DNA of 24,589 nt from Candidatus Rhabdochlamydia sp. (GCA_030043495.1 JASHXO010000043.1:1-24589); one strand, 5' to 3'; positions 1 to 9,088 are shown, counted from the first letter of the stretch. Notes: generated by a model from the sequence alone, not told the origin. Numbers and translations: made by a program.

Positions 1-786
1 TTCAATTTCACCTTGGTCAAATGTCAAGTTATGGAACTTCAATTGATCGAAGACTTGTAAATGGAGAATGCCGATCTGCGTAGCAAACGACAACGCTTCT
101 TCTGGAGTGATGCGCCCATCAGTTGCGACTTCTAAGATCAAACGGTCGAAGTCGGTGTCTTGTCCGACGCGTGTATTTTCGACATAATAATTCACGAGAC
201 GAACTGGAGAGAAAGCAGAGTCGATAATAATTTCATCGACGCCTTTTTCCCCGAAGACGTGTCTCTCAGATGGCACATATCCTCTGCCAACAGCGACTTT
301 AATGTCGACTTTACTGGTCATCGGCTTTGTGACTGTGAAAATCGCGAGTTCTGGATTGACAATGTCAAAATCGGACATTCCGATGAGGTCTTTCAACGTA
401 ACCACATACTGACCGCCATTCTTATCGAGCATATCACCAGTGATGTCCAAAATTTTGGAGATCACTTTCGGCTCACGTGAACCGATTTCTTCGTCGGTCG
501 GCAGTTTTCTGAGGAGCGCATTCTTGAGGTTGAGCACAATATGCGTCATGTCCTCAATGATGCCCTCGATCGCCATATATTCATGAGGAACTCCTTCGAT
601 GCGTACTGACATAATGGAAGGCGCTTCCAGAGAACTGAGGATAATTCTTCTAAGAGCATTACCGACAGTATGCCCGAATCCTCTTTCAAAAGGCTCTGCG
701 ATAAATCGAGCAAAAGTTCCTGATTTGCTCGCCTCATCAACTTTGATCTTTGTCGGTAACTCAAACTTGCCATACTTAACGGCCAT
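1..786 (-). CDS. rpoA: RNA polymerase alpha subunit, 5' part (runs off window)
   Basis: This encodes the N-terminal 262 residues of the alpha subunit, the dimer that scaffolds RNA polymerase assembly; the reading frame is open to base 1. The protein begins MAVKYGKFELP and contains the dimerisation/assembly signatures FGHTVGNALRRIILSS (about residues 37-52) and GRGYVPSERH, typical of the alpha N-terminal domain. The C-terminal DNA/activator-binding domain lies outside the window. The ATG at 786 follows an AGGAG about 7 bases upstream. It sits 48 bases after rpsK in the same orientation, the usual alpha-operon position, presumably followed by rplQ outside the window. Identification is certain; only the 3' part is missing. 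Confidence 0.97.
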   Translation of the reverse strand, partial: MAVKYGKFELPTKIKVDEASKSGTFARFIAEPFERGFGHTVGNALRRIILSSLEAPSIMSVRIEGVPHEYMAIEGIIEDMTHIVLNLKNALLRKLPTDEEIGSREPKVISKILDITGDMLDKNGGQYVVTLKDLIGMSDFDIVNPELAIFTVTKPMTSKVDIKVAVGRGYVPSERHVFGEKGVDEIIIDSAFSPVRLVNYYVENTRVGQDTDFDRLILEVATDGRITPEEALSFATQIGILHLQVFDQLKFHNLTFDQGEIE

Positions 787-834
787 GAACGATCTCCTGC
801 AAAAATTGCTGGTTCCGAATTTATTTAACGCGTT

Positions 835-1257
835 TTAGACTCTTCTACGCTTGCGCGGACGGCATCCATTGTGTGGTACTGGGGTCTTGTCACGGATAAT
901 CGTGATTGCAAGACCCGCACTTTGCAAGCCACGCACAGCGGATTCTCTTCCTGCTCCTGGCCCAGAAAGATTGACCTCGATTTCTTTCATCCCAAGTGAC
1001 ATCGCAACTTTTGCAGCATCTTGAGCTGCGACAGTTGCCGCGAATGCTGAAGATTTACGTGATCCAACATAGCCGACTTTGCCAGCTGATGCCCAGGAGA
1101 TCACATTTCCAGTGAGATCGGTAATTGAGATAATAGTATTGTTAAATGTCGCTCTAACATGCGCAATTCCACTTGGAACATTGCGTATTTGTTTTTTTCG
1201 AGTTTTGGCGATGGTGGGTTTCTTTGCCATCGTTTTTTGTGCTTCTTGCTTAGCCAA
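835..1257 (-). CDS. rpsK: 30S ribosomal protein S11
   Basis: S11 binds 16S rRNA in the platform of the small subunit near the E site. The 140-residue product carries the family core ([31 protein letters not shown]) and the invariant basic C-terminus ending [10 protein letters not shown]. The start chosen is a TTG at 1257, because AAAGGAG (1266-1272) lies 8 bases upstream and overlaps the rpsM stop, and because the resulting MAKQEAQK N-terminus resembles the chlamydial form of S11. An in-frame ATG at 1230 would give 131 residues but has only a weak ribosome-binding site. The gap to rpsM is 13 bases, so translation is probably coupled. Confidence 0.97.
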   Translation of the reverse strand: MAKQEAQKTMAKKPTIAKTRKKQIRNVPSGIAHVRATFNNTIISITDLTGNVISWASAGKVGYVGSRKSSAFAATVAAQDAAKVAMSLGMKEIEVNLSGPGAGRESAVRGLQSAGLAITIIRDKTPVPHNGCRPRKRRRV

Positions 1258-1270
1258 GGGTCACGCTCCT

Positions 1271-1639
1271 TTATTTCTTCTTATTAGCAACGGTTTTTCT
1301 CTTGCCTTTTCGTGTACGTGAATTTGTACGTGTGCGCTGGCCTCTGACAGGGAGCCCCAATCTGTGTCTCATTCCGCGATAGCAATGGATGCTGATCAAT
1401 CGCTTAATGTTGTTTTGAATCTGGCGTCGCAGATCCCCTTCAACAACATATTGCGAAGTCAGCACAGCATTAATCTTCGCAATTTCATCTTCATTCAGAT
1501 TATGCGCTTTCATATTTGGATCTAATCCTAGCTTTGCGCAAATTTCGTTCGACAGACGTCGACCGATCCCATAAATGTACATTAGGCTAACTTCTAACCG
1601 TTTATTGTCCGGGATATCGATCCCAATCACTCTTGGCAT
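1271..1639 (-). CDS. rpsM: 30S ribosomal protein S13
   Basis: S13 sits in the head of the 30S subunit, contacts P-site tRNA through its basic tail and bridges to the large subunit through L5. The 122-residue product shows the helix-two-turn-helix start [18 protein letters not shown], the GIGRRLS segment, the [16 protein letters not shown] core and a Lys/Arg-rich tail ending NKKK. An AAAGGAAT lies upstream of the ATG. No L36 gene (rpmJ) lies between it and secY, where many bacteria carry one; the 128-base gap instead holds a weak hairpin. Confidence 0.97.
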   Translation of the reverse strand: MPRVIGIDIPDNKRLEVSLMYIYGIGRRLSNEICAKLGLDPNMKAHNLNEDEIAKINAVLTSQYVVEGDLRRQIQNNIKRLISIHCYRGMRHRLGLPVRGQRTRTNSRTRKGKRKTVANKKK

Positions 1640-1729
1640 GAACAGATTCCTTTATTCGACAAACAATCTGAGCAATTTATCAGATGTTTTGTTTATTTAC
1701 AACTATACTTTGGTTAAATTGTTAAACAA

Positions 1730-1753
1730 ATTTTGAGAAACTCTCCTCAAAAT
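1730..1753 (-). terminator. Weak hairpin between secY and rpsM
   Basis: An 8-bp inverted repeat (1730-1737 with 1746-1753, core TTTTGAG/CTCAAAA) with an 8-base loop lies just after the secY stop. It is followed on the minus strand by the moderately T-rich TTTGTTTAACAATTT. The stem is mostly A-T with few G-C pairs, so it is at best a partial terminator or attenuator between secY and the rpsM-rpsK-rpoA group. It could also be chance in AT-rich spacer. Confidence 0.3.
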
Positions 1754-1767
1754 AAAAGTTTAATTTA

Positions 1768-3135
1768 TCATCCTCTTAACCTTCCCTTCTTCATAAAGCC
1801 CTCATAGCGCTTCATCAATAAATGAGATTCGATCTGCTTTGATGTATCGAGAACAACCCCTACCAGGATCAGCAGTGATGTCCCACCAAAAAAGTAGGTT
1901 ATAGAAGAATCAACACTTAAAATCTTACCGACAACTGTAGGCAAAATCGCAATTGAAGCAAGAAAGAGTGCACCGGCAAAGGTGATGCGGTTCATCGTTG
2001 CCTCAAGAAAATCTTGAGTGGGTTTGCCTTGGCGGATTCCAGGGATAAAAGCTCCATTTTTCTTCATGTCAGATGCGATCTGTTCCGGATGGAACTGCGT
2101 AGCAGTCCAAAAATAGGTGAAGAAAATAATCAGCAAAACATAAATGATCATGTAAATCCAGCTTCCGGGGGATATCATATTCGCAACTTGCCCAACCCAT
2201 GATCCGCGGCCGACAAATTGACCGATCGTTGCAGGGAACATTAAAAGAGAAGTTGCAAAGATAACAGGAATGACTCCAGCATAATTGATCTTGAGCGGGA
2301 TGTAGGCATTGCCGCCTTGGACTTCCTGTCTTCCCACAATTCTTCGAGCATATTGAAGGGGGATTTTTCGCTGCCCTTGGATAATCAATATCGTCCCGAC
2401 AATAATCAAGACGAACACACCGCTTAAGATGACAAGTGATGAAAAAGTGAGCTGGCCTGGCTCTTGTGAATCGAGATTAAGCTGTCTAATCACAGAGCCG
2501 ATTGTGCTGGGAAGCGATGACAAGATACCAATTGTGATGATCAAACTGATGCCGTTTCCGACTCCTTTCTCTGTAATTTGCTCGCCAATCCACATCAGCA
2601 GTACTGTTCCGGCCGTCATTGTCGCAACCACAATCAGGTAAAATAGCCAGGGAAATCCAAGGAGCTGGACATCGAGAATTTCATTCACGATAATACCCGG
2701 GCTTCCAGCATTGAGGCCGACGGCGTACTTCCCATAGAGACCAGACTGGAATATTGCCAAGAGAACGGTGAGCATTCGTATCCATTTTCCCATTTTTCGG
2801 CGGCCGACGTCTGGGTTCTCACGAATTTCGCGTTGCAAAGAAGGCACGAGCGCCATGAGCAACTGCATGATAATCGAAGCAGAAATGTAAGGCATCACGC
2901 CCAATGCGATGATTGTCATTTGGGCAAAGGCCCCACCTGAAAATACATCCATGAGCTGGAACAAGTTTTGCCCACCTCCAGTAGCGTTGCGGAACAGTTC
3001 TACTGCAGCATCTCCATTGATTCCTGGAACAGGAATGTATGCGCCTACACGGCAGGCAATGAGCATAAGCAATGTAAAAACGATCTTTACTTTTAGCTCT
3101 GGTACGCTTAAAATGCGTCTTATCCCTTCAATCAT
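1768..3135 (-). CDS. secY: Protein translocase subunit SecY
   Basis: SecY forms the protein-conducting channel of the Sec translocon in the inner membrane, with SecE and SecG. The 455-residue product has the family's ten-helix hydrophobic profile. Signatures include [14 protein letters not shown] in the first helix, the plug-region [25 protein letters not shown] sequence (split here as [13 protein letters not shown] and [12 protein letters not shown]), GIGNG-like [34 protein letters not shown], and a basic C-terminal tail [15 protein letters not shown]. No good Shine-Dalgarno precedes the ATG at 3135, which lies 34 bases after rplO, so expression may rely on coupling within the operon. Length is normal and no key region is missing. 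Confidence 0.97.
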   Translation of the reverse strand: MIEGIRRILSVPELKVKIVFTLLMLIACRVGAYIPVPGINGDAAVELFRNATGGGQNLFQLMDVFSGGAFAQMTIIALGVMPYISASIIMQLLMALVPSLQREIRENPDVGRRKMGKWIRMLTVLLAIFQSGLYGKYAVGLNAGSPGIIVNEILDVQLLGFPWLFYLIVVATMTAGTVLLMWIGEQITEKGVGNGISLIITIGILSSLPSTIGSVIRQLNLDSQEPGQLTFSSLVILSGVFVLIIVGTILIIQGQRKIPLQYARRIVGRQEVQGGNAYIPLKINYAGVIPVIFATSLLMFPATIGQFVGRGSWVGQVANMISPGSWIYMIIYVLLIIFFTYFWTATQFHPEQIASDMKKNGAFIPGIRQGKPTQDFLEATMNRITFAGALFLASIAILPTVVGKILSVDSSITYFFGGTSLLILVGVVLDTSKQIESHLLMKRYEGFMKKGRLRG

Positions 3136-3169
3136 CGTCGGTCTTGGATGAGTTTTTTTGATGCGCTAA

Positions 3170-3634
3170 TTATTTCCCAACAGGGACTTGTTGGAAAGAA
3201 ATTCCGTTCTTTTTCAGTTTTTCTTCTGCAGCTCCAGAAAAATAGCTAGCTTCAATAGTGACTTTCTTCTTGAGCTCTCCTCCTGACAAGATTTTCAGAC
3301 CTCCGGGAATGCGACGAGGAGCAAACCCTTTTTCTTGCAGAGTTTTCAAAGAAACAGTTTCGCCATCCGCATAAAGCTTTTCAATCATTCCAAGATTGAT
3401 CGCGAATACGATATTTTTGAACTTCGCATTTGGAAAACCTCGAGTCGGAGATTTTTTATACAGAGGGATTTGACCGCCTTCGTGGCCAGGACGGGTTTTG
3501 TATCCACAACGGGCCATATCTCCTTTGCTTCCACGGCCGCATGTTTTTCCACATTTAGATCCCATTCCGCGCCCGACGCGAACCCGCTTCTTCTTTGGCC
3601 GGTGACTGTTGGTGAGTTGCGATAATGTAATCAT
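3170..3634 (-). CDS. rplO: 50S ribosomal protein L15
   Basis: L15 binds 23S rRNA and supports late assembly of the large subunit. The 154-residue product has the glycine- and arginine-rich N-terminal extension (KKKRVRVGRGMGSKCGKTCG at about 14-33) and the GGQIPLYKKSPTRGF segment, with the globular GGLKILSGGELKKKVTI region near the C-terminus. Its ATG overlaps the rpsE stop as ATGA, and a GAGGA lies 8 bases upstream inside rpsE, implying translational coupling. The L30 gene (rpmD), which in many bacteria separates rpsE and rplO, is absent, as expected for Chlamydiae. Confidence 0.97.
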   Translation of the reverse strand: MITLSQLTNSHRPKKKRVRVGRGMGSKCGKTCGRGSKGDMARCGYKTRPGHEGGQIPLYKKSPTRGFPNAKFKNIVFAINLGMIEKLYADGETVSLKTLQEKGFAPRRIPGGLKILSGGELKKKVTIEASYFSGAAEEKLKKNGISFQQVPVGK

Positions 3635-4134
3635 GATTTAAGTCCTCGAATTTCTCGGTTCTTTTGACGGTTGCTGAGCTGCGAAAGCGCTGCAATTGTC
3701 GCACGCACTTGGTTCAAAGGATTGCTAGATCCGAGACTTTTTGCGACAACATCTTTGACGCCGCCGAGCTCTAACACGGAGCGGACTTTAGATCCCGCGA
3801 TCACGCCAGTTCCTGTAGGAGCAGGCTTGAGAAGAACTCTTGCTCCATCCCATTCCACAGTGATTTCATGGGGAATGGTTGTTCCTTCCATCTCAAACGA
3901 CATGACATTTTTTCGAGCAGCTTCTGTTCCTTTGCGAATGGCATCGGACACTTCATTTGCTTTCGCAAATCCAAAACCGATATGGCCTTGTCCATCGCCG
4001 ATAATGATCAATGCGGAAAAACTGAACTTCCTTCCGCCTTTGACGACTTTTGAGCATCGATTGATATATAACACTTTCTCTTCGAATTCTGTTCCGAAAT
4101 CTTCAGCGCGTCGCTTAGCTTCTTGTTTCGACAT
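3631..4134 (-). CDS. rpsE: 30S ribosomal protein S5
   Basis: S5 lies near the mRNA entry channel and affects decoding accuracy. The 167-residue product contains the double-stranded-RNA-binding-like N-terminal domain (EEKVLYINRCSKVVKGGRKF, about 18-37; then IGFGFAKANEV) and the C-terminal domain with PAPTGTGVIAG and the conserved ATIAALSQL region. A short charged N-terminal extension, MSKQEAKRRAEDFGTE, precedes the domain. AAGGGA precedes the ATG. It overlaps rplO by 4 bases and follows rplR after 14 bases. Confidence 0.97.
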   Translation of the reverse strand: MSKQEAKRRAEDFGTEFEEKVLYINRCSKVVKGGRKFSFSALIIIGDGQGHIGFGFAKANEVSDAIRKGTEAARKNVMSFEMEGTTIPHEITVEWDGARVLLKPAPTGTGVIAGSKVRSVLELGGVKDVVAKSLGSSNPLNQVRATIAALSQLSNRQKNREIRGLKS

Positions 4135-4148
4135 CTCTTATCCCTTAA

Positions 4149-4520
4149 CTAAAATTGTAAACCTGTTTCGCGGGCCGCATTTGCGACTTCCGCAAGCAAA
4201 CCGTGGTATTTATTAAATCCACGGTCGAACACAACATTGAGAATGTTCTTTTGCTTTGCAGCTTCAGCGATCATCGCTCCGACTTGACGCGCTGCATCTT
4301 TACTTCGTTTACCGAGTTTCTTGTCGCGGAGTTGTTTCATGATTGTTCCAGCGCTGGCAACTGTAATTCCTCTATCGTCATCGATAAGCTGAGCGAAAAT
4401 ATGCTTATTTGATTTAAAGACCGTTAATCTCGGTTTGTCTGCTGTCCCTCGGACTTGCCGTCTCACGCGAAGCATTCTTCGACGGCGTCTTACATTGCGC
4501 TTATTTAATTCATTGATCAT
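4149..4520 (-). CDS. rplR: 50S ribosomal protein L18
   Basis: L18 binds 5S rRNA together with L5 and mediates its attachment to 23S rRNA. The 123-residue product has a strongly basic N-terminus (NKRNVRRRRRMLRVRRQVRG), then PRLTVFKSNKHIFAQLIDD and the C-terminal VVFDRGFNKYHGLLAEVANAARE, all diagnostic. No clear Shine-Dalgarno is visible before the ATG at 4520; the gene starts 12 bases after rplF, so coupled translation is likely. Confidence 0.96.
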   Translation of the reverse strand: MINELNKRNVRRRRRMLRVRRQVRGTADKPRLTVFKSNKHIFAQLIDDDRGITVASAGTIMKQLRDKKLGKRSKDAARQVGAMIAEAAKQKNILNVVFDRGFNKYHGLLAEVANAARETGLQF

Positions 4521-4532
4521 AGCGTGTATACC

Positions 4533-5081
4533 TTATGCCGTTTTACCTTTAGCCGCTTTACCTGCTTTCTTGCGGACAAATTCGTTTTCGTACCGGATGC
4601 CTTTGCCTTTATAGGGTTCTGGGGGCTTCATCCCACGCACTGCGGCAGCAAACTGACCAACGAGATGTTTGTCAATGCCGCTAATGATGATCGTAACACT
4701 TTTATCGACAGTAACGTTCACACCTTTTGGAATATCAATCTGCGTTGGATGAGAAAAACCCAACTGGAGGTCGAGCTTTTGACCTTGCACTGCGGCGCGA
4801 TAACCAACGCCGACTAGGCCTAAACGCATCTCAAAACCTTTGCTCACGCCGATGATCATATTGTTGATCAAGGCACGGTACAGTCCATGTGTCGTTTTTG
4901 GCATCTCGATTTTTTCATCTTTAATAACATGAAGACGATTGCCTTCCACTTTAACTGTAATTCCTTTTTGGACCGGAATCGAGAGGGTTCCCTTTGGGCC
5001 TTTTGCGTGGACAATCCCTTCAGAAATTTTTACCTCGACCTTATCCGGAAGTGGAATTGGCGATTTTCCAAGACGTGACAT
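4533..5081 (-). CDS. rplF: 50S ribosomal protein L6
   Basis: L6 sits near the elongation-factor binding region and the sarcin-ricin loop. The 182-residue product contains two repeated L6 folds: the N-terminal MSRLGKSPIPLPDKVEV with VKGPKG-like HAKGPKGTLSI, and the C-terminal KPPEPYKGKGIRYENEFVRKKAGKAAK signature (motif KPPEPYKGKGI followed by a basic tail). An AAGGGG precedes the ATG. The gene is in its standard place between rpsH and rplR. Confidence 0.97.
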   Translation of the reverse strand: MSRLGKSPIPLPDKVEVKISEGIVHAKGPKGTLSIPVQKGITVKVEGNRLHVIKDEKIEMPKTTHGLYRALINNMIIGVSKGFEMRLGLVGVGYRAAVQGQKLDLQLGFSHPTQIDIPKGVNVTVDKSVTIIISGIDKHLVGQFAAAVRGMKPPEPYKGKGIRYENEFVRKKAGKAAKGKTA

Positions 5082-5101
5082 GCTTTTTTACCCCTTTTTT
5101 A

Positions 5102-5491
5102 TTACCAAACTAAGCAAAGCAATTCGCCACCGAGTTTTTTCTGACGGGCAGTTTCTCCATCGACGATTCCCCCGGGCGTAGAGAGAATTGCGATCCCCAT
5201 GCCTCCATAAATTTTTGGAATCTGGCGATATCCGACATAGCGTCGCAGTGATGGCGAAGAAACACGATTGAGCCCTTTTAAGACGGGTTCGCGCCCACCT
5301 GCATATTTTAAAAAAAGGCGCGCTTGTCCTTTTTCTTCGTTGACCAAAAACTTATCGACAAATCCTTGTTCGTGCAAAACTCTGACGATTTCCATTTTGA
5401 TCTTGCTTGGGCGAAAATCGACAAATCGATGTCGCGCTTGTTTTGCATTTCGGATTCGCGTCAGTAAGTCTGCAATTGGATCATTTAACAT
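5102..5491 (-). CDS. rpsH: 30S ribosomal protein S8
   Basis: S8 organises the central domain of 16S rRNA; in E. coli it also represses its own operon, which cannot be judged here. The 129-residue product begins MLNDPIADLLTRIRNA, a near-invariant S8 start, and contains GLNRVSSPSLRRYV and IPKIYGGMGIAILSTPGGI with the closing GGELLCLVW. AGAGG precedes the ATG. rplE ends 14 bases upstream, leaving no room for an S14 gene (rpsN), which most bacteria carry at this place. Confidence 0.97.
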   Translation of the reverse strand: MLNDPIADLLTRIRNAKQARHRFVDFRPSKIKMEIVRVLHEQGFVDKFLVNEEKGQARLFLKYAGGREPVLKGLNRVSSPSLRRYVGYRQIPKIYGGMGIAILSTPGGIVDGETARQKKLGGELLCLVW

Positions 5492-5505
5492 GTCTTACCT
5501 CTCCC

Positions 5506-6054
5506 TCAGCTATTATTCTCTGTTTTAAATGGGAAGCCGAGCTGCCTTAACAGTTCAACGCACTCCTCATCATTAGTTGCTGATGTGACGAATGTGATAT
5601 TCATACCCTGCGTTCTTTTCACTTCATCTAAGTTAATTTCAGGGAATATTTGTTGTTCTTCAATGCCTATAGAAAAATTACCGTTTCCATCGCACTTCTT
5701 CGGAAAACCGCGAAAATCGCGGATTCGTGGGGAAACAATATTGCAAAAGCGATCTAAAAAATCGTACATCCGTTTTTTACGCAATGTCACTTTAAGCCCG
5801 ATCGCTTGATCTTCTCTCAGTTTAAAATTAGCGACAGATTTACGCGCTCGGGTCAAAATAGGTTTTTGACCAGACAACAACGCCATTTCCTTAACACAGT
5901 CTTGAAGCGCGTTCTTGTCTTTTGATGCCTCTGCAAGTCCCATGCTAATCACAATTTTCTTAAGGGAAGGAATAAGCATAGCATTCGCATACTTAAACCT
6001 CTCTTGAAGAGCCTGTTTAACTTCTTCTTGATATCGTTTTTGTAACCTAGACAT
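5506..6054 (-). CDS. rplE: 50S ribosomal protein L5
   Basis: L5 binds 5S rRNA and makes the intersubunit bridge to S13. The 182-residue product has the conserved N-terminal [16 protein letters not shown], the [22 protein letters not shown] core, the [13 protein letters not shown] [20 protein letters not shown] segment and a C-terminal [20 protein letters not shown]. The Shine-Dalgarno is weak. Spacing to rplX is 14 bases. Nothing odd in length or motifs. Confidence 0.97.
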   Translation of the reverse strand: MSRLQKRYQEEVKQALQERFKYANAMLIPSLKKIVISMGLAEASKDKNALQDCVKEMALLSGQKPILTRARKSVANFKLREDQAIGLKVTLRKKRMYDFLDRFCNIVSPRIRDFRGFPKKCDGNGNFSIGIEEQQIFPEINLDEVKRTQGMNITFVTSATNDEECVELLRQLGFPFKTENNS

Positions 6055-6068
6055 TGCTTTGATCTATT

Positions 6069-6404
6069 TTATGAATGTTTTCGTAACTGTCGAAGTGTGA
6101 CTTCTTGTTCACCCTCGAGATAGTACAATTCTTTTGCACCACTTTTTTTATTGACCCGTACTTTAGCTTTCACGGGCTTCCCATCTGCGTCGCACAGCGC
6201 AACATTTGAGATATGCAAAGGCATTTCCATTTCTAGGATTTCAGCTCCGGGAGCTTTTTGTCGACGTTTCGCATGTTTCTTTCGGATATTGATACCTTGG
6301 ATAACCACGCGATCTTCACTGCGTGTAATCACTTCTCCCGATTTGCCTTTTTCGTTTCCTGAGATAACAACGACTTTGTCGCCTTTTCTAATCCATTTGC
6401 TCAT
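6069..6404 (-). CDS. rplX: 50S ribosomal protein L24
   Basis: L24 is an early assembly initiator on 23S rRNA domain I, near the tunnel exit. The 111-residue product opens with the KOW motif (KGDKVVVISGNEKGKSGEV, about 6-24), followed by GINIRKKHAKRR and the EMEMPLHISNVALCD segment. GGGAG sits 6 bases before the ATG. The C-terminal extension LEGEQEVTLRQLRKHS is somewhat longer than the E. coli form but within family range. Confidence 0.96.
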   Translation of the reverse strand: MSKWIRKGDKVVVISGNEKGKSGEVITRSEDRVVIQGINIRKKHAKRRQKAPGAEILEMEMPLHISNVALCDADGKPVKAKVRVNKKSGAKELYYLEGEQEVTLRQLRKHS

Positions 6405-6414
6405 CTTAATCTCC

Positions 6415-6783
6415 CTATATCACTTCTGGGGCTAGTGAACTGATTTTCACAAAACCATTCTCACGCACTTCTCGCGCTACAGGTCCGAAAATACGAGTTC
6501 CTCGAGGATTGTCCTTGTCGTCGATCAGTACGCAACTGTTGTCGTAAAAGCGTAAGAGCGATCCATCAGGACGACGGACATAACTTCGGGTTCTTACGAT
6601 CACTGCGCGCACAACATCGCCTTTCTTGACGCTGCCTTTTGGATCGGCTTCTTTGACGGAGCAAATGATGACGTCTCCGACATGAGCATATCTGCGCTTC
6701 GATCCTTTGAGGACTTTAAAGCAGCGCACTCTCTTAGCGCCTGTGTTATCTGCAACTTCTAAATCTGATTCTTGTTGGATCAT
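6415..6783 (-). CDS. rplN: 50S ribosomal protein L14
   Basis: L14 lies at the subunit interface, forms an intersubunit bridge and is the docking site of the silencing factor RsfS in other bacteria. The 122-residue product begins [19 protein letters not shown] and shows [13 protein letters not shown] and the closing [23 protein letters not shown], which is diagnostic. GAGAT precedes the ATG. It is separated from rpsQ by about 45 bases and from rplX by 10. Confidence 0.97.
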   Translation of the reverse strand: MIQQESDLEVADNTGAKRVRCFKVLKGSKRRYAHVGDVIICSVKEADPKGSVKKGDVVRAVIVRTRSYVRRPDGSLLRFYDNSCVLIDDKDNPRGTRIFGPVAREVRENGFVKISSLAPEVI

Positions 6784-6828
6784 GATCTCATCTCACTTTT
6801 TTATATCTCATTAGCCGCTAAAGAAGCT

Positions 6829-7077
6829 TTAAGCGAGTATTTCCAAAACACGCCAGCGTTTCAGTTTAGACAACGGGCGGGTTTCAACAATGCGCACTTT
6901 CTGACCCTCTCGGATATCGGGATTTTCATTATGAGCGTAATATTTTTTTGCTCGAGTGACCACTTTATCAAAATTTGGGTGGCGGATCGTACGCTCAACT
7001 TTTACAGTAACTGTCTTCTGCATCTTTGTAGATACAACTACGCCTTCTCGAATTTTTCTTTTTGCAGTTGCTTCCAT
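6829..7077 (-). CDS. rpsQ: 30S ribosomal protein S17
   Basis: S17 is a primary 16S 5'-domain binder needed early in 30S assembly. The product has the OB-fold core ([18 protein letters not shown]) and the [17 protein letters not shown] and [13 protein letters not shown] signatures. I place the start at the ATG at 7077 (82 residues): GAGG (7084-7087) stands exactly 6 bases upstream, overlapping the rpmC stop. A TTG at 7089 in the same frame would add four residues (86 in all) but would use part of that same Shine-Dalgarno as coding sequence. Confidence 0.95.
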   Translation of the reverse strand: MEATAKRKIREGVVVSTKMQKTVTVKVERTIRHPNFDKVVTRAKKYYAHNENPDIREGQKVRIVETRPLSKLKRWRVLEILA

Positions 7078-7085
7078 TTTTTTCC

Positions 7086-7292
7086 TCAACTTGTAGCTAT
7101 CATTTCTTTTTCACGCAGAATAGTCATTACGCGTGCTCGATCTTTCTTTTTAGCGCGCACTAAATGTGATTTCTCGACTTTTCGTGTGACTTTCATTTCA
7201 TTTCGCATCTGAAACAATTCTCTCGACAAGTCTTGGTAAATTGCTTTCAGCTCTTCTATTGTTTGGTCTCTAAGCTCTTTTGGTTTTGCCAT
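7086..7292 (-). CDS. rpmC: 50S ribosomal protein L29
   Basis: L29 lies beside L23 at the polypeptide exit, where nascent-chain factors dock. The 68-residue product is a helical hairpin typical of the family, with [25 protein letters not shown] followed by an Arg/Lys-rich second helix containing [24 protein letters not shown] precedes the ATG. The stop overlaps the spacer of rpsQ and rplP ends 8 bases upstream, consistent with the compact rplP-rpmC-rpsQ block. Confidence 0.95.
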   Translation of the reverse strand: MAKPKELRDQTIEELKAIYQDLSRELFQMRNEMKVTRKVEKSHLVRAKKKDRARVMTILREKEMIATS

Positions 7293-7300
7293 AGTTATCC

Positions 7301-7720
7301 CTATACTCTTTCAACGCGCTCGACAAAACGAGTTTTGATTCCAAGTTTTGCAGCGGCTCTTCTCAATGCGTTCTGTGCCATCTCTTTAGGCACTCCGCCA
7401 ACTTCAAACATAATTCTCCCTGGACGGACTACCGCTACCCAATGGTCGGGAGCGCCTTTTCCTTTACCCATTCGGGTTTCTGCTGGTTTCTTAGAAACGG
7501 ATTTGTCAGGAAAAATGCGGATCCAGACTTTACCACGGCGATTGAAATATCTATTGATCGCCACACGGCATGCTTCAATCTGGTGGTTGGTGACGCGCCC
7601 CCTCTCTAGGCATTGCATTCCAAATTCACCGAAATCCACATAGTTCGCCGCTTTGCTCAGACCAGCGTGCTGGCCTTTTTGCATCTTTCTGTGTTTTGTA
7701 CGCGCTGGCATCATGGCCAT
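7301..7720 (-). CDS. rplP: 50S ribosomal protein L16
   Basis: L16 contacts A-site tRNA and is required late in 50S assembly. The 139-residue product shows [27 protein letters not shown], the [34 protein letters not shown] core (signature region about 59-92) and GTRFVERV-like [11 protein letters not shown] at the end. An AGGAGG inside the end of rpsC lies 8 bases before the first ATG (7720), which is therefore preferred over the in-frame ATGs two and three codons later. Confidence 0.97.
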   Translation of the reverse strand: MAMMPARTKHRKMQKGQHAGLSKAANYVDFGEFGMQCLERGRVTNHQIEACRVAINRYFNRRGKVWIRIFPDKSVSKKPAETRMGKGKGAPDHWVAVVRPGRIMFEVGGVPKEMAQNALRRAAAKLGIKTRFVERVERV

Positions 7721-7724
7721 AGGG

Positions 7725-8375
7725 TCAGCCTCCTGCTACTGCTCGGTTAATTTGCTCTTCGCCTTTGTTAATCCACACTTTTACGCCAATGGAACCATAT
7801 GTGGTCTCAGCACGACCATGTGCGTAATCGACCTCTGCGCGCAGAGTCTGTAGCGGAATTCGGCCTTCTTTATACCATTCTGTTCTTGCGATCTCGGCTC
7901 CGCCGATTCGCCCGGAAATTTGAACTTTGATGCCTGCTGCGCCGGCATCCATCGTTGCCTGCATCGACTTCTTCATCACGCGTCTAAATGGGACACGTCG
8001 TTCGAGCTGCTTCGCAATGCCTTCAGCGACCAGTTTTGCATCGAGGTCTGGGCGCTTGATTTCTTCGACTTCGATCCAGATCTCTTTGCCTGTAAGCTTT
8101 TTCAATTCTTGTTTAAGGACGTCAATTTCAGCGCCTTTTTTTCCAATGACAAGTCCGGGTCTAGCTGTATGAATCGTGACCTCGATTTTACCACTCATCC
8201 TTTTGATCGTAAGTTGAGCCGTGCCTTGGCAACATGGTTTTGACATCAAATACTTTCTGATCACATGATCTTCACCGAGAAGATTGCCAAATTCTTGCTT
8301 GTTAGCGTACCAAACTGAACGCCATTTTTTGTTGCGAACTAATCTAAATCCTATTGGAGATGTCTTTTGTCCCAT
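7725..8375 (-). CDS. rpsC: 30S ribosomal protein S3
   Basis: S3 forms part of the mRNA entry tunnel and contributes to mRNA helicase activity. The 216-residue product begins [18 protein letters not shown], contains the KH domain with [17 protein letters not shown] (GxxG-type loop IGKKG, about residues 77-81) and the C-terminal S3 domain with [22 protein letters not shown] and [15 protein letters not shown]. It lacks the long C-terminal extensions seen in some phyla. It ends 4 bases before rplP. Confidence 0.97.
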   Translation of the reverse strand: MGQKTSPIGFRLVRNKKWRSVWYANKQEFGNLLGEDHVIRKYLMSKPCCQGTAQLTIKRMSGKIEVTIHTARPGLVIGKKGAEIDVLKQELKKLTGKEIWIEVEEIKRPDLDAKLVAEGIAKQLERRVPFRRVMKKSMQATMDAGAAGIKVQISGRIGGAEIARTEWYKEGRIPLQTLRAEVDYAHGRAETTYGSIGVKVWINKGEEQINRAVAGG

Positions 8376-8388
8376 TTATTCTACCTAT

Positions 8389-8724
8389 TTATTCTGTAGC
8401 CACGATGATAGTAAAATGGCTTGTTCTTTTCATAATCGGATGGCTTCCACCTCGGTTTTTAGGCTTTGCCCGCTTCATCGTAGGGCCTGCATCCACTCTA
8501 ACTTCTTTAACTTTTAAGTCTCTGCGTTGAACATTGAGTTGTGTCTCTGCATTTGCAACAGCTGTGTCCAGTGTCTTTTGGAGTAGACGACCCGCTCTAA
8601 GCTTACTGAACATCAATTGAATCGTCGCCTCTTCTACGCTTCTTCCGCGAATCAAATCTGCAGCAAGACGTGCTTTTCTAGGGCTAATACGTACAAATTT
8701 GGATTTAGCAAGTGCCATTTGCAT
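8389..8724 (-). CDS. rplV: 50S ribosomal protein L22
   Basis: L22 lines the exit tunnel with a long beta-hairpin. The 111-residue product has FVRISPRKARLAADLIRG near the N-terminus, the AVANAETQLN helix and the hairpin segment RVDAGPTMKRAKPKNRG with the closing SHFTIIVATE. AAAGGAT, which includes the rpsS stop region, is placed well for the first ATG (8724); an in-frame ATG two codons on is the alternative. It follows rpsS after 5 bases. Confidence 0.96.
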   Translation of the reverse strand: MQMALAKSKFVRISPRKARLAADLIRGRSVEEATIQLMFSKLRAGRLLQKTLDTAVANAETQLNVQRRDLKVKEVRVDAGPTMKRAKPKNRGGSHPIMKRTSHFTIIVATE

Positions 8725-8729
8725 AAGTG

Positions 8730-9077
8730 TTATCCTTTTGCTTCAGGTGCGGGTTTAACAGCAGGTGCAGCAGCAGGTGGCGCACCCGCGGCAGCAGCCG
8801 CAGCGGCCTCAGCAACTTTCTTAGATCCGTGGCCTTTAAAAATTCTAGTTGGAGAAAACTCCCCCAAACGATGTCCTACCATGTTCTCAGAAACGAATAC
8901 ACTGATGAATTTTCTGCCATTGTGAACTTCAAAGGTATGACCAACCATCTCAGGCAAGATCATAGAACGTCGTGACCAAGTCTTAATCGGATTTTTCTTG
9001 CCGTTTTTATTCATTTTGGACACTTTGTCCATCAAATGATGGTCTACAAAGGGGCCTTTTCTTAACGATCTTCCCAT
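8730..9077 (-). CDS. rpsS: 30S ribosomal protein S19 with Ala/Pro-rich C-terminal tail
   Basis: S19 lies in the 30S head beside S13 near the A site. Residues 1-88 are a standard S19: [34 protein letters not shown], and [21 protein letters not shown]. The odd feature is a C-terminal extension of about 26 residues made almost only of Ala, Pro, Gly and a few Glu/Lys (positions about 89-115). S19 is normally about 88-92 residues, and the chlamydial form I recall ends at that point. The tail is encoded in frame up to a stop that directly adjoins the rplV leader, so it is not an obvious frameshift. It is locally GC-rich compared with its surroundings. GAAGG precedes the ATG. Confidence 0.96.
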   Translation of the reverse strand: MGRSLRKGPFVDHHLMDKVSKMNKNGKKNPIKTWSRRSMILPEMVGHTFEVHNGRKFISVFVSENMVGHRLGEFSPTRIFKGHGSKKVAEAAAAAAAGAPPAAAPAVKPAPEAKG

Positions 9078-9088
9078 ACTTACCTTCT

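Noticed and set aside
3671..4216. A 181-codon plus-strand frame opposite rpsE
   Set aside because: It is the antisense shadow of rpsE and rplR, both certain ribosomal genes.
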